A stretch of 64,000 nt of DNA, taken from the NCBI GenBank assembly GCA_050298535.1, contig JBNKUI010000106.1, positions 8,596 through 72,595 of the forward strand. Reading direction: 5' to 3'. The DNA comes from JABDMH01 sp050298535. Its GTDB lineage: Bacteria; Bacteroidota; Bacteroidia; Chitinophagales; Saprospiraceae. Position 1 is the stretch's first letter; each line of letters opens with the position of its first letter. The notes under the pieces were generated by a model. The model saw nothing but the letters and a program-made list of their open reading frames with translations. It made no database searches and was not told where the DNA came from. Positions 53,108-62,070 of this stretch are shown here, piece after piece. Made by a program: the position numbers and the translations under genes.

Positions 53108-53598
53108 GTTGGTACCGCCTCAAGAAAACTGTAACTCTTGTTTACATGATCCACCGAGCAACAGAAATGGTGTAGTCCATTGCTGATTAATAAATAGGGG
53201 ACCTTAAGTGCCATGTTGTACCGTGCTATCTGGTCGAATACATCCTGAGAAATATCGATATCGGGAGACTTACATTCGATCAGTAACAAAGGACTTATGG
53301 ATCGATCATATACCAAAATATCGAATCTTTTCAGCATTCCATTGAGCTGGATCCCCTTCTCCACCTGAATCAGTGTCGGGGGATAGTGTAGTACATCAGT
53401 CAGATAGGCTATGATGAGCTGTCGCACCACTTCTTCCCGGGTATGTAGCAACCACTTCTTGCGGATTGGATCCCAAATGTAGTTGCCATCTGCCCTGCTC
53501 TCTACCCGGAGGTGGTCACGTAATGTCAGTAGATCTAAATCAAGCATGTGAGGATTGTAAGATATATAAACAAATTTTAAATTAGCGTCCGCTTTCAT
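53095..53598 (-). CDS. Stand-alone HsdR N-terminal-like nuclease-fold protein
   Basis: A 167-residue protein with start MKADANLKFVYISYNPHMLD. An upstream ATG at 53634 is possible but would run into the divergent gldA leader. The PD-(D/E)xK core is visible as FDILVYDRSISPLLLIECKS followed by PDIDISQDVFDQIARYN, with WLLHTREEVVRQLIIAYL before it. This is the type I restriction HsdR N-terminal domain fold, but no hsdS, hsdM or helicase part is present. Single-domain copies of about this size are conserved beside housekeeping genes in Bacteroidota, so it is unlikely to be a restriction system. Function unknown. Confidence 0.87.
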   Translation of the reverse strand: MKADANLKFVYISYNPHMLDLDLLTLRDHLRVESRADGNYIWDPIRKKWLLHTREEVVRQLIIAYLTDVLHYPPTLIQVEKGIQLNGMLKRFDILVYDRSISPLLLIECKSPDIDISQDVFDQIARYNMALKVPYLLISNGLHHFCCSVDHVNKSYSFLEAVPTYIS

Positions 53599-53646
53599 TT
53601 CGTACCCCTGATATAAGGTGTGTGTACGATTCAAATTAAATCGGAA

Positions 53647-54570
53647 ATGGATATATCAATAGATCGTTTGACAAAAAGTTACGGTTATCAGAAAGCTGTT
53701 GACGACATTTCATTCACGGTGAAGACAGGAGAGATCCTCGGTTTTTTGGGTCCAAATGGTGCTGGTAAGACGACCACCATGAAGATTATCACCGGATACC
53801 TCGATATTGAGGAAGGAGATGTTTTGATGAATGGCCGTTCTATTAAGAAGAGTAATATGAAGGGTAAAATTGGTTATTTGCCCGAACATAATCCACTCTA
53901 CCTGGATATGCCCGTCATCGATTATTTGGCATTTTGTGCGGCTCTTCAGAAGGTACCAGCAGCGTTGGTTGATGAGCGAATCAAGCGAATGGTAAAGCTA
54001 TGCGGCCTTGATGTTGAAAAACACAAAAAAATTGGTGAGCTATCCAAAGGGTATAGACAGCGGGTAGGGCTGGCTCAAGCTATGATACACGATCCGGAAT
54101 TGTTAATTCTGGACGAACCAACTACGGGGCTTGATCCTAATCAGATTGTAGAAATTCGAGATTTAATCAGGCAATTAGGAAAGGAGAAGACGGTAATTTT
54201 GAGTACGCATATTTTGCCTGAAGTAGAAGCTACCTGTGATCGGATTCTTATCATAAATCGAGGCAAAATTGTTGCGGATGGCACGGCTGACACATTACGA
54301 AAGCAGGCGCAGGGCCAACAAGTATTGCGTGTGAAAATTGAGGCACCTAACAAAGATCAGGTCTTTCATGCCTTGCATGCCCTGCCGAGTGTTTCTTCGG
54401 TCGATTTCTTAGAAGGTGAGCAATCAAAGTATGAAATACAGAGTGTTTCCAATATGCAAAGCAATCACACTATATTTAAATTGTGTTGCGAAAAAGGTTG
54501 GATACTCACCGAAATGGTACCTCTGGAGACGAAATTGGAGGATATTTTCCGTGAATTAACTATGAATTAA
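53647..54570 (+). CDS. gldA: Gliding-type ABC transporter ATPase GldA
   Basis: A 307-residue ABC ATPase. The start MDISIDRLTKSYGYQKAVDD is preferred over an ATG nine codons upstream. Walker A is GPNGAGKTT near 38, signature is LSKGYRQRVGLAQAMI near 137, and Walker B is LLILDEPTTGLDPNQ near 157. The C-terminal 80 residues are the usual regulatory extension. Together with the permease and the GldG-like gene that follow, it matches the gldA-gldF-gldG set, which in Flavobacterium is needed for gliding. Many non-gliding relatives keep it, so motility cannot be claimed. Confidence 0.9.
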   Translation: MDISIDRLTKSYGYQKAVDDISFTVKTGEILGFLGPNGAGKTTTMKIITGYLDIEEGDVLMNGRSIKKSNMKGKIGYLPEHNPLYLDMPVIDYLAFCAALQKVPAALVDERIKRMVKLCGLDVEKHKKIGELSKGYRQRVGLAQAMIHDPELLILDEPTTGLDPNQIVEIRDLIRQLGKEKTVILSTHILPEVEATCDRILIINRGKIVADGTADTLRKQAQGQQVLRVKIEAPNKDQVFHALHALPSVSSVDFLEGEQSKYEIQSVSNMQSNHTIFKLCCEKGWILTEMVPLETKLEDIFRELTMN

Positions 54571-54586
54571 TAAAATCAATGTGACT

Positions 54587-55303
54587 ATGAATCCGGTTTG
54601 GATCATTGCAAAGCGAGAACTTCATTCATTTTTTGATTCACTGGTGGCTTATATAATGCTTATCGCATTTTTAGGTTTTAGTGGATTTTTTACATGGTTG
54701 TTTGGTGGCGATATTTTTTTCGTTAAAGAAGCAAGTCTTCAGGTTTTCTTTGGAGTTGCTTTTTGGACTTTATTCTTTTTTATTCCAGCCATCACCATGC
54801 GACAAATTGCCGAGGAGAGAAAGACGGGTACTATTGAGATGCTTCTTACTAAATCCATAACCAACCGGCAGCTTGTACTGGGTAAATGGCTTGCATGCTT
54901 CCTCCTGGTTTCAATAGCTTTGGCTTTTACCATTCCATATTATATCACCGTAGCCAGCATAGGTAATATAGACCATGGCGCTACGATTAGTGGGTATGTG
55001 GGGCTATTATTAATGAGTTCCGTATATATAAGTGTAGGCATTTTTGCAAGCAGCCTCACCAATAATCAGATTGTTGCTTTTTTATTGGCATTGTTGATTG
55101 GGATATTCCTGCACTTTTTATTTGGAATAATGGCAGGTAGCACTTCGGGCTGGATCAGTGAGATCTTTAATACTTTAAGTCTCACCACCCATTTCGAATC
55201 CATAAGTAGGGGAGTGCTGGATACAAAAGACATCATTTATTTCCTCTCCATTACAGTATTTGGAATTTTATTGTCGGAGTATATGATCACTAAAAGGAAG
55301 TAA
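54587..55303 (+). CDS. gldF: Gliding-type ABC transporter permease GldF
   Basis: A 238-residue ABC-2 type permease with six helices (MNPVWIIAKRELHSFFDSLV start). A GTG two codons upstream could also serve. The AEERKTGTIEMLLTKSITNR loop, conserved in ABC-2 permeases, and LTNNQIVAFLLALLIGIFLH support the call. It begins 16 bases after gldA and ends 2 bases before gldG. Confidence 0.92.
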   Translation: MNPVWIIAKRELHSFFDSLVAYIMLIAFLGFSGFFTWLFGGDIFFVKEASLQVFFGVAFWTLFFFIPAITMRQIAEERKTGTIEMLLTKSITNRQLVLGKWLACFLLVSIALAFTIPYYITVASIGNIDHGATISGYVGLLLMSSVYISVGIFASSLTNNQIVAFLLALLIGIFLHFLFGIMAGSTSGWISEIFNTLSLTTHFESISRGVLDTKDIIYFLSITVFGILLSEYMITKRK

Positions 55304-55305
55304 CT

Positions 55306-56796
55306 ATGAAAAACTCAGTTTCAGTTTTATTAGTCGCTGGAATAGTTCTACTTGTGAATGTGCTTTCCCGACAACTTTTTTTTAGAGTAGATCTTACGGA
55401 AGGCAAGCAGTACACACTTAGCAATGCAACCAAGGATATTTTAAGAGAATTGGAAGATCCAGTCACTGTAAAAGCATACTTTTCAAAAGATCTTCCTGCT
55501 AACGTAGCCAAGACTAAGCGTGATTTTCAGGAAATGCTGGTTGAGTACGCTAACCTGTCTCGAGGATACGTTGATTACGAATTTGTAAATCCCAATGAGG
55601 ATCCTGCTATCGAGGAAGAAGCCATACAAAATGGAATTTCTCCCGTTATGATTAATGTACGGGAGAAGGATCAGGCAAAGCAGCAAAAGGCATTCCTCGG
55701 TGCCATTATAAAATTGGGAGAGCAGCAGGAGGTCATTCCTTTTGTCCAGCCGGGAGGACCCATGGAATATGCATTGACTACAGGTATAAAAAAGTTATCT
55801 GTCCTTGATAAACCATCCATCGGCCTTATACAAGGCCATGGGGAGCCAGGCTTGCAAGAATTGTCGCAGGCTTACCAGTCACTCAGCATCTTATATAATG
55901 TAGAAGCTATTGACCTATCTACAGTGGGAGAGATCGATGCCAGATTCAAAACGGTGGCCATGGTTGCTCCGGCAGACTCCTTGACTGCACCTGATCTTGC
56001 CAAACTGGACGGTTTCCTGGGACGTGGAGGACATCTGTTTTTAGCCTTTGATCGGGTGACGGGTGATTTGTCAAATGCCAGTGGTTCTGCCGTTGACATT
56101 GGATTAGCTTCTTGGCTTGCGGATAAGGGACTGTTGGTTGATGATAGTTTTATCACAGATGCATCCTGTGGGAACGTGACGGTGCAACAGCGCTCCGGAT
56201 TCCTGACGTTTAATAATCAGGTAAGCTTTCCTTTCCTACCGCTGATCAATAGCTTTCCAGAGCATCCCATCACTGATGGACTCGAGCAGGTTATTTTCGA
56301 ATTTGCAAGCCCAGTGCGATTTATGGGTGACAGTAGTCTTCGATTTACTCCTCTTGTCACTACCTCGGAAAAGGCAGGATCCGTGAAGGCACCTACCTTC
56401 TTTGACATACAGAAGCAATGGACCGCTGCAGATTTTCCACAGCAACATATTCCCATTGCAGGATTGGTGGAAGGAAACTTTGGATCGGTACCTGGAAAAT
56501 TAATAGTGGTAGCCGATGGAAACTTTGCAGTGAGTGGGCAGCGAGGTCAGAACCCCGACAATGTGAGTCTTTTTGTAAACAGTATTGATTGGCTGTCAGA
56601 TGATACAGGACTTATCGAGTTGCGTACCAAGGGAGTTTCCAGTCGTCCAATTGATGAGTTGGAAGATGGCACCAGGTCACTACTTAAGTACCTCAATTTT
56701 CTTTTGCCGATTGCGCTTATTTTAATCTATGGATTCCTGAGAGGACAAAAAAGTAAGTCCGAGCGAATGCGAAGGATGCAGGAACGATGGGTTTAA
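55306..56796 (+). CDS. gldG: GldG-like ABC auxiliary protein
   Basis: A 496-residue protein with an N-terminal helix (SVLLVAGIVLLVNVL), a periplasmic ABC_transp_aux (DUF4350-like) domain (RVDLTEGKQYTLSNATKDIL; VKAYFSKDLP; VDYEFVNPNEDP), and a C-terminal helix (LNFLLPIALILIYGFLRG) followed by a basic tail. This is the GldG layout. It works with GldA and GldF in the envelope. Confidence 0.92.
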   Translation: MKNSVSVLLVAGIVLLVNVLSRQLFFRVDLTEGKQYTLSNATKDILRELEDPVTVKAYFSKDLPANVAKTKRDFQEMLVEYANLSRGYVDYEFVNPNEDPAIEEEAIQNGISPVMINVREKDQAKQQKAFLGAIIKLGEQQEVIPFVQPGGPMEYALTTGIKKLSVLDKPSIGLIQGHGEPGLQELSQAYQSLSILYNVEAIDLSTVGEIDARFKTVAMVAPADSLTAPDLAKLDGFLGRGGHLFLAFDRVTGDLSNASGSAVDIGLASWLADKGLLVDDSFITDASCGNVTVQQRSGFLTFNNQVSFPFLPLINSFPEHPITDGLEQVIFEFASPVRFMGDSSLRFTPLVTTSEKAGSVKAPTFFDIQKQWTAADFPQQHIPIAGLVEGNFGSVPGKLIVVADGNFAVSGQRGQNPDNVSLFVNSIDWLSDDTGLIELRTKGVSSRPIDELEDGTRSLLKYLNFLLPIALILIYGFLRGQKSKSERMRRMQERWV

Positions 56797-56818
56797 AAGA
56801 TCTTTTAAAATAAATGTT

Positions 56819-57739
56819 ATGAATAATAAAACACTAGGTATTGTCTTCGGTGCACTATTAGTGATTTATTTGATGACTAAATTTCTGGGAGGACCCAAAG
56901 ACCGAAGTTTTGATCCGAATATATTGCAGGTAGATACTGCTGAGGTAACAAAAATTCTGATACAACCTTCGGGTGGTGAATCCTCATTTACGCTCGATCG
57001 ATCTGGTGGGCAATGGTCCTTGCAACGAGGTAGTCAGACGTATGATTTAGCCATGGGTAGTGTAGGCACTTTGCTGTCAAATATTCAATTAATTCAGGCG
57101 GAAAGAATTGTTTCAAAAAATCCTGACCGTTTTTCTGAATATAATGTGGATGACAGTACAGGTACGGTGATTGAGATTTATGCAGGTGGAAAAAAAATCA
57201 AGGAAATTGTGGCAGGGCGTTTTAGCTTTAACCAGGCAACACGAAATGGAATATCTTATGTCCGACTATTGGATGATGATGCAGTATATGCTGTCGATGG
57301 ATTTCTTAGCATGACGCTGACCCAGAGCTTTGACAATTATAGAGATAAATCCATATTGAAATTAAACAACGCAGATCTAACCAAAGTCTCCTTGCAAGAT
57401 GTCGATGCCAAAATAGAAGTTTCAAAGAGTGGAGAAACATGGATGCGGGATGATGTTGTAGTTGATTCCACCGCTATGGCTGGCTACTTATCTAATGTCA
57501 GTTCGGTAAGTGGCACGGCCTTTCTCGATGATAAATCACAAATTGGTCCAGAGATCAAAGCAATTACTTTTGAGGGAAATAATATGACTGCACCTGTGAC
57601 CGTCACATGCTATCAGGCCGAAGGTGCCACACAACCTTTTGTTATAAATTCATCACTTAACGCTGACGCCTACTTTTTATCTGATACGGTGGGTGTGCAT
57701 GACCGTTTATTCGGAAAGTTCTCAGAAATATTTAACTAG
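56819..57739 (+). CDS. DUF4340 protein
   Basis: A 306-residue protein with an N-terminal helix or signal (LGIVFGALLVIYLMTKFLGG) and DUF4340 repeats in the periplasm: VDTAEVTKILIQPSGGESSF, TLDRSGGQWSL, SKNPDRFSEYNVDDSTGTVI and YAVDGFLSMTLTQSFDNYRD. DUF4340 genes commonly follow gldG-type genes in Bacteroidota and other phyla, so it is probably the fourth member of this unit. It starts 22 bases after gldG. Confidence 0.9.
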   Translation: MNNKTLGIVFGALLVIYLMTKFLGGPKDRSFDPNILQVDTAEVTKILIQPSGGESSFTLDRSGGQWSLQRGSQTYDLAMGSVGTLLSNIQLIQAERIVSKNPDRFSEYNVDDSTGTVIEIYAGGKKIKEIVAGRFSFNQATRNGISYVRLLDDDAVYAVDGFLSMTLTQSFDNYRDKSILKLNNADLTKVSLQDVDAKIEVSKSGETWMRDDVVVDSTAMAGYLSNVSSVSGTAFLDDKSQIGPEIKAITFEGNNMTAPVTVTCYQAEGATQPFVINSSLNADAYFLSDTVGVHDRLFGKFSEIFN

Positions 57740-57772
57740 GTCTGAGTAGTTTCAGATCCCCACGCAACATAG

Positions 57773-59395
57773 ATGACAAATAAGGAAATAGCTGCATCAT
57801 TTAATTTACTTGCTAAATTGATGGAGCTGAAAGGAGAAAATCCTTTTAAAATACGATCCTATCAGAAAGCATATGCTCTACTGAGAAAACTGGGTACACC
57901 ACTCACTGAAATGTCTCAGGAGGAAATCCAATCATTGGAAGGTGTTGGAAGTGCTATTTCCGCGAAAATTCAGGAGCTTATCGAGAGTGGCAAGATGAAA
58001 ACACTCGAAAGGTATAAAGCAGAAGTCCCACCAGGTATCCAGAAGTTGGTGATGATAAAAGGACTGGGGCCCAAAAAAATAAAGACGGCCTGGAGAGAAC
58101 TCGGTGTAGAAAGTGCGACAGAGCTTCTGTATGCTTGCAATGAAAATCGGTTAATTGAATTAAAGGGTTTTGGAGCCAAGACACAGGAAGAGGTGCGAAA
58201 GCAGTTGCTTTTCCATCTCGAACATCAGGACAACTTTCTTTATGCAGCCGTAAAGGATCTGGCTGAGGATTTGATGGTGAATCTGCGTACCCTTAGAAGT
58301 GCTCGTGCAGAATTTACTGGTGATTTCCGTCGTAAAATGCCAGTACTGAGTTGCGTGGAGATTCTCGTCGAAGGAAAAGCGGACTTATCTACCATCGGCA
58401 TGGATGGCCTGAATATTAAAACAACCGCACCAGGGACCTGGGAGGGAATATACAAAGAGACCCTACCGGTGAAAATCAGGTTGTCAGAGGAGAGATTTGA
58501 AATGGATTGGTTTATCACAACGGGTCCGGAGGAGCTAGTCAGTACTTTAAAGACACCTCAAGGCATCCAAACTGAGCAGGAAATCTTCCAACACCTGGGA
58601 TGGCCCATGATGCCGGCTGAGACCCGCGATTTATTAACTATGTGGGACTTTCCACCAGATCCTGAATTGCTCATCACTGATGGGGATGTAAGGGGTGTCA
58701 TCCATACACACTCCACATATAGTGACGGGATCAACTCACTAGAAGAAATGACAAGCTTTGCCAAGGAGTTGGGATATTCCTACCTGGGCATCACAGATCA
58801 TAGCCAGGTAGCTGTATATGCGAACGGAGTACAGACAGAGAGGCTGGTCATGCAGTGGAGCGAAATCGATAGCTTGAATGCTCAGGATGATTCGTTTCGA
58901 GCCTTTAAGGGCATAGAGTGCGATATACTAAATGATGGGAGTCTTGACTACGATGACGAGATCAGGTCTGGATTTGACTTTGTGATAGCATCTGTACATA
59001 CCAATATTAAGATGGATGAAGAAAAGGCTACACAGAGGATTGTGAGAGCCATTGAACATCCACACACTAATATCCTGGGGCATCCAACGGGACGTCTCCT
59101 ACTCGGGCGTGAAGGGTATCCTTTGGATATGGCCAAGGTTATTGATGCTTGTGCCGCTAATCAGGTAGCGATCGAATTGAATGCAAATCCATATCGCTTA
59201 GACCTTGACTGGACCTGGATAAGGATGGCCACTGAAAAGGGGGTGAAAATCAGTATAAATCCCGACGCACATGCAAAAGAAGCCATTACTGACATTGCAT
59301 TTGGCGTGATCATTGCAAGAAAAGGGTGGTTAGAGGTCACTGATTGCCTGAATGCTCTGGGAGCAGAAGAGTTTCTCGCATTCTGTCAGAAATAG
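57773..59395 (+). CDS. polX: PolX-like protein: HhH, degenerate polymerase and PHP domains
   Basis: A 540-residue cytosolic protein. Residues 1-80 are the Pol-beta 8-kDa-like helical domain (FKIRSYQKAYALLRKL, LEGVGSAISAKIQELI). Residues 90-150 are helix-hairpin-helix (IKGLGPKKIKTAW, LKGFGAKTQEEV). Residues 155-290 are the nucleotidyltransferase region, but the usual D-x-D is C194-V-E196 (RRKMPVLSCVEILVEG) and the third Asp position reads K234 (LPVKIRL), so polymerase activity is doubtful. Residues about 300-535 are a PHP phosphoesterase domain with the metal motifs HTHSTYSDG, ITDHSQ, GIECDIL, ASVHTN, GHPTGRLL and NPDAHA. It probably acts as a DNA-end 3'-processing nuclease in repair. Confidence 0.88.
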   Translation: MTNKEIAASFNLLAKLMELKGENPFKIRSYQKAYALLRKLGTPLTEMSQEEIQSLEGVGSAISAKIQELIESGKMKTLERYKAEVPPGIQKLVMIKGLGPKKIKTAWRELGVESATELLYACNENRLIELKGFGAKTQEEVRKQLLFHLEHQDNFLYAAVKDLAEDLMVNLRTLRSARAEFTGDFRRKMPVLSCVEILVEGKADLSTIGMDGLNIKTTAPGTWEGIYKETLPVKIRLSEERFEMDWFITTGPEELVSTLKTPQGIQTEQEIFQHLGWPMMPAETRDLLTMWDFPPDPELLITDGDVRGVIHTHSTYSDGINSLEEMTSFAKELGYSYLGITDHSQVAVYANGVQTERLVMQWSEIDSLNAQDDSFRAFKGIECDILNDGSLDYDDEIRSGFDFVIASVHTNIKMDEEKATQRIVRAIEHPHTNILGHPTGRLLLGREGYPLDMAKVIDACAANQVAIELNANPYRLDLDWTWIRMATEKGVKISINPDAHAKEAITDIAFGVIIARKGWLEVTDCLNALGAEEFLAFCQK

Positions 59396-59511
59396 CTTTT
59401 TTGTCAGTTTTGTCTTATTTTCACGTTCTCAAGGCAATAAATATTGAATGCAGGCCTTTCATATAGTGATCAAAAACATCTATTTTCGTCAAAAATTAAA
59501 GTAAACCAGAA
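59396..59511 (+). promoter_or_regulatory. Leader of the DUF1573 lipoprotein gene
   Basis: A 116-base spacer. TATTTTCG at about 59480-59487 is one base off TAnnTTTG and lies 24 bases before the lipoprotein start, a reasonable -7 element. Confidence 0.35.
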
Positions 59512-60021
59512 ATGAAAAGTTACAGATTGCCCTTAACACTAATGGTAGTTGCCATCATGGGTCTGATGGTGATGAGTTGTAATAACGAATCAGCGAATTC
59601 TGCCAGTACCGAAACTACAGAAGAAGCAGGTGCTGTAGCAGCGTCTGATAACTCTGTACCGACACCTGCCGCCGATGCAGTTCCTGCCGGTCCAACTACA
59701 ACTGTTGAATTTGCAGAGACTAAGCATGATTACGGTATGATCGAACAGGGAGAAAAAGTTACTCACGTTTTCACATTCAAAAACACGGGCAATGAGCCTC
59801 TCGTTTTGAGCAATGTGAAGCCAAGTTGTGGATGTACTACTCCTTCGTGGACTAAAGAGCCAGTTGCCCCAGGAGAAGAAGGTGAAATCCTCGTAGAATT
59901 TGATTCTAAAGGTAAGTCTGGAAAGCAGACTAAGACCGTTACTATCACAGCAAACACTGAGCCGGCTAAGACCGTTCTTACGATCACCGGAGAAATTCAA
60001 AAGCCAGAGGACGCGAGTTAA
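59512..60021 (+). CDS. DUF1573 lipoprotein
   Basis: A 169-residue lipoprotein with signal MKSYRLPLTLMVVAIMGLMV and lipobox MSCNNES. A low-complexity A/T/S/E linker of about 45 residues follows (SASTETTEEAGAVAASDN). The DUF1573 Ig-like domain then covers residues about 65-165: ETKHDYGMIEQGEKVTHVFT, FKNTGNEPLVLSNVKPSCGC and EILVEFDSKGKSGKQTKTVT. Such proteins are abundant in Bacteroidota periplasm or outer membrane and have no assigned role. Confidence 0.93.
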   Translation: MKSYRLPLTLMVVAIMGLMVMSCNNESANSASTETTEEAGAVAASDNSVPTPAADAVPAGPTTTVEFAETKHDYGMIEQGEKVTHVFTFKNTGNEPLVLSNVKPSCGCTTPSWTKEPVAPGEEGEILVEFDSKGKSGKQTKTVTITANTEPAKTVLTITGEIQKPEDAS

Positions 60022-60049
60022 TATCGCTTTTCTGCTAAAAAAACTATAG

Positions 60050-60075
60050 AAGGCCTGTATGTTTATGCAGGCCTT
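60050..60075 (+). terminator. Hairpin after the DUF1573 gene
   Basis: AAGGCCTG pairs perfectly with CAGGCCTT around a 10-base loop, preceded by an A-run and followed by TACTATTT. It is a likely terminator despite a short T-tract. It also covers the alternative upstream ATG of the next gene, which supports the later start. Confidence 0.6.
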
Positions 60076-60085
60076 TACTATTTCC

Positions 60086-60949
60086 ATGAAGAAGTATCTG
60101 TCACTCGTTAAGTTTAGTCATACGATCTTTGCCCTGCCCTTTGCCCTGTTAGGATTCTCCCTGGGTTTCATGCAGTATCATCCTGACAATTGGCCGGGCC
60201 TATTGATTAAAGTGCTTTTGTGTATGGTATTCGCCCGGAGCGCAGCAATGGCGTTTAATCGATATGTGGACAGGGACATTGATGAAAAGAATCCACGCAC
60301 AAAGGTGCGCGAGATACCCTCAGGTAAAATCACGGCCCGCAATGCACTCATATTTGTAATCGTAAATGCGTTACTTTTCGTGGTAACCACATATACCATT
60401 AACCCACTTTGCTTTTATCTATCTCCCGTAGCCTTGATTGTGATTCTGGGATATAGCTTCACGAAGCGATTTACGGCTCTATGTCACCTGATTCTTGGAT
60501 TGGGTCTCGCACTGGCTCCCGTCGGTGCTTATCTTGCGGTAGCAGGCTCCTTTCATCTGATTCCGATACTCTATGGAATTGTCGTCTTGACATGGGTAGC
60601 CGGATTTGATATAATATATGCAATGCAGGATGTCGGTTTTGATAAAGGAGAAAAACTTTACTCGATACCGGTCTGGGCAGGTGGTAAAAAAGCACTCATG
60701 GTTTCGGTTGTATTACATGCGTTTTGCGGCCTCATCATGATATGGGCCGGGATGGAAGCAACAGCAATCTATCCTAGCTTGGCAATCATCCATTGGATAG
60801 GCACGGCAATTTTCATAGGACTTCTGGTGTATCAGCACCTCATTGTGGGACCGGAAAGATTGGATAGGGTTAATCTGGCATTTTTTACGACGAATGGATT
60901 TGCCAGTCTCTTGTTTGCACTTTGTTTCATTATTGATCTGATATACTAA
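60086..60949 (+). CDS. mqnP: UbiA-family prenyltransferase, MqnP type
   Basis: A 287-residue membrane enzyme with about eight helices, start MKKYLSLVKFSHTIFALPFA. The in-frame ATG nine codons earlier lies inside the preceding terminator stem. The prenyl-diphosphate motifs are NRYVDRDIDEKNPRTKVREI (N-x-x-x-D-x-x-x-D) and DIIYAMQDVGFDKGEKLYSI (D-x-x-x-D in helix 5). The KFSHTIFALPFALLG start and the VREIPSGKI text are typical of the futalosine-pathway enzyme MqnP, which joins the polyprenyl tail during menaquinone synthesis. This fits ACIII, which oxidises menaquinol. Its last four bases overlap the convergent rdgB. Confidence 0.88.
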   Translation: MKKYLSLVKFSHTIFALPFALLGFSLGFMQYHPDNWPGLLIKVLLCMVFARSAAMAFNRYVDRDIDEKNPRTKVREIPSGKITARNALIFVIVNALLFVVTTYTINPLCFYLSPVALIVILGYSFTKRFTALCHLILGLGLALAPVGAYLAVAGSFHLIPILYGIVVLTWVAGFDIIYAMQDVGFDKGEKLYSIPVWAGGKKALMVSVVLHAFCGLIMIWAGMEATAIYPSLAIIHWIGTAIFIGLLVYQHLIVGPERLDRVNLAFFTTNGFASLLFALCFIIDLIY

Positions 60950-61563
60950 GTGCTGAAAATTTCTCGAAGAAAGGCGAGAAATTTTTGCGTCGCTACATAT
61001 CTGTGGCTGATCTTGTTCTTTATCTCGGCTGATAATACACCAAATGTTGTGTCATATCCATTAGGAATGAAAATAGGATCGTAACCAAACCCACCGATAC
61101 CCATTCGGGCTTCTGTGATCTTTCCTTCTACCGTACCCTCAAATGTATGGACGGTTCCATCCAGGTACAAGGCGATCACCGTTCGATATCTGGCACTTCT
61201 ATTTTCTTGCCCTCTCATATTAGCCAATACCAGGTCTAGATTTTCATCATCATTGCGCTGAGGTCCTGCATAATGAGCAGAGTGAACACCAGGTGCGCCA
61301 TCCAGCGCATCAACTTCTAAACCACTATCTTCGGCAAAACAGTTTACCCTATACTTTTTGGCGATGTAAGTAGCTTTTTCTATTGCGTTCTCAATGATGG
61401 TTTCATGCGTTTCAGGGATTTCCTCCTGACTACCTATGGCATCCAGTCCTCGCATTCTCAGGAAATCTCCCACCCGATTGGATGCAAGCACTTTAGTTAT
61501 CTCCTCTACCTTATGTTTGTTTCTGGTGGCGAATATTAGAGTGATGTTTTTCTGTGGCTTCAT
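60946..61563 (-). CDS. rdgB: XTP/dITP pyrophosphatase (RdgB/HAM1)
   Basis: A 205-residue house-cleaning enzyme that hydrolyses dITP, XTP and related non-canonical purine nucleotides to the monophosphates. Motifs: FATRNKHKVEEI at the N-terminus, FAEDSGLEVDALDGAPGVHS near 70 and GFGYDPIFIPNGYDTTFG near 150, followed by KNKISHR. All are intact. The start codon overlaps the stop of the upstream gene (ATGA), so both are translated together. Confidence 0.96.
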   Translation of the reverse strand: MKPQKNITLIFATRNKHKVEEITKVLASNRVGDFLRMRGLDAIGSQEEIPETHETIIENAIEKATYIAKKYRVNCFAEDSGLEVDALDGAPGVHSAHYAGPQRNDDENLDLVLANMRGQENRSARYRTVIALYLDGTVHTFEGTVEGKITEARMGIGGFGYDPIFIPNGYDTTFGVLSAEIKNKISHRYVATQKFLAFLREIFST

Positions 61564-62021
61564 TGGTTACGGTCAGATTCTGGTTTCGCATAGGTCTTAA
61601 GAATCTCCCAGAGTTGCTTTTTCTCTTGTTGATCTCCCTCAATTTCATTCAGAGCGCCTACAAAGATGATTTTTTGTCCCAAGAGGTTTCTTACCTTATA
61701 GCGATCAGCACGGAGATTTAAGCCCAGTTGATGGGATGTAAGGCCAAAAATGAGTATTGTGTGTTTAGCCTTATCCTCTTCTAAAAGAGTGTAAAGGGGA
61801 AAGCCTTTGTTTCCTTCGGTAGTTGCCAGGCAGATGTCCCTACCCATGTCAAGATTTACAGAAGCGAGGATCTTCTCGAGTAGGGGTTGGTATTGCTCCA
61901 GATCGCTTTTCTGGAGAATGATCCAATATTTACTGTGAATATCTCCCTTGAAGGCAACGTTATCCTTTGTAGGAAGGTTATATCTTAATATCTGCGGAAA
62001 GACTGATTCAGTCATTTGCAT
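61560..62021 (-). CDS. Conserved small protein, possibly HolD-like
   Basis: A 153-residue cytosolic protein; MQMTESVFPQILRY or the Met two codons later is the start. It shows HSKYWIILQKSDLEQYQPLL and a later HTILIFGLTSHQLGLNLRAD, then RNLLGQKIIFVGALNEIEGD and KKQLWEILKTY. The C-terminal K-K-x-L-W-x-x-L-K element and the preceding strand resemble the end of DNA polymerase III psi-type (HolD-like) proteins of Bacteroidota, but the match is by eye and weak. It is coupled to rdgB by a 4-base overlap. Confidence 0.6.
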   Translation of the reverse strand: MQMTESVFPQILRYNLPTKDNVAFKGDIHSKYWIILQKSDLEQYQPLLEKILASVNLDMGRDICLATTEGNKGFPLYTLLEEDKAKHTILIFGLTSHQLGLNLRADRYKVRNLLGQKIIFVGALNEIEGDQQEKKQLWEILKTYAKPESDRNQ

Positions 62022-62070
62022 ATATTTTTAATTGAAGTGTTATTTTAATGCATTCAGCAGGTAAAATACC

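Noticed and set aside
53095..53598. Remnant of a type I restriction-modification locus
   Set aside because: No hsdM or hsdS trace nearby; the single domain is intact and sits among housekeeping genes.
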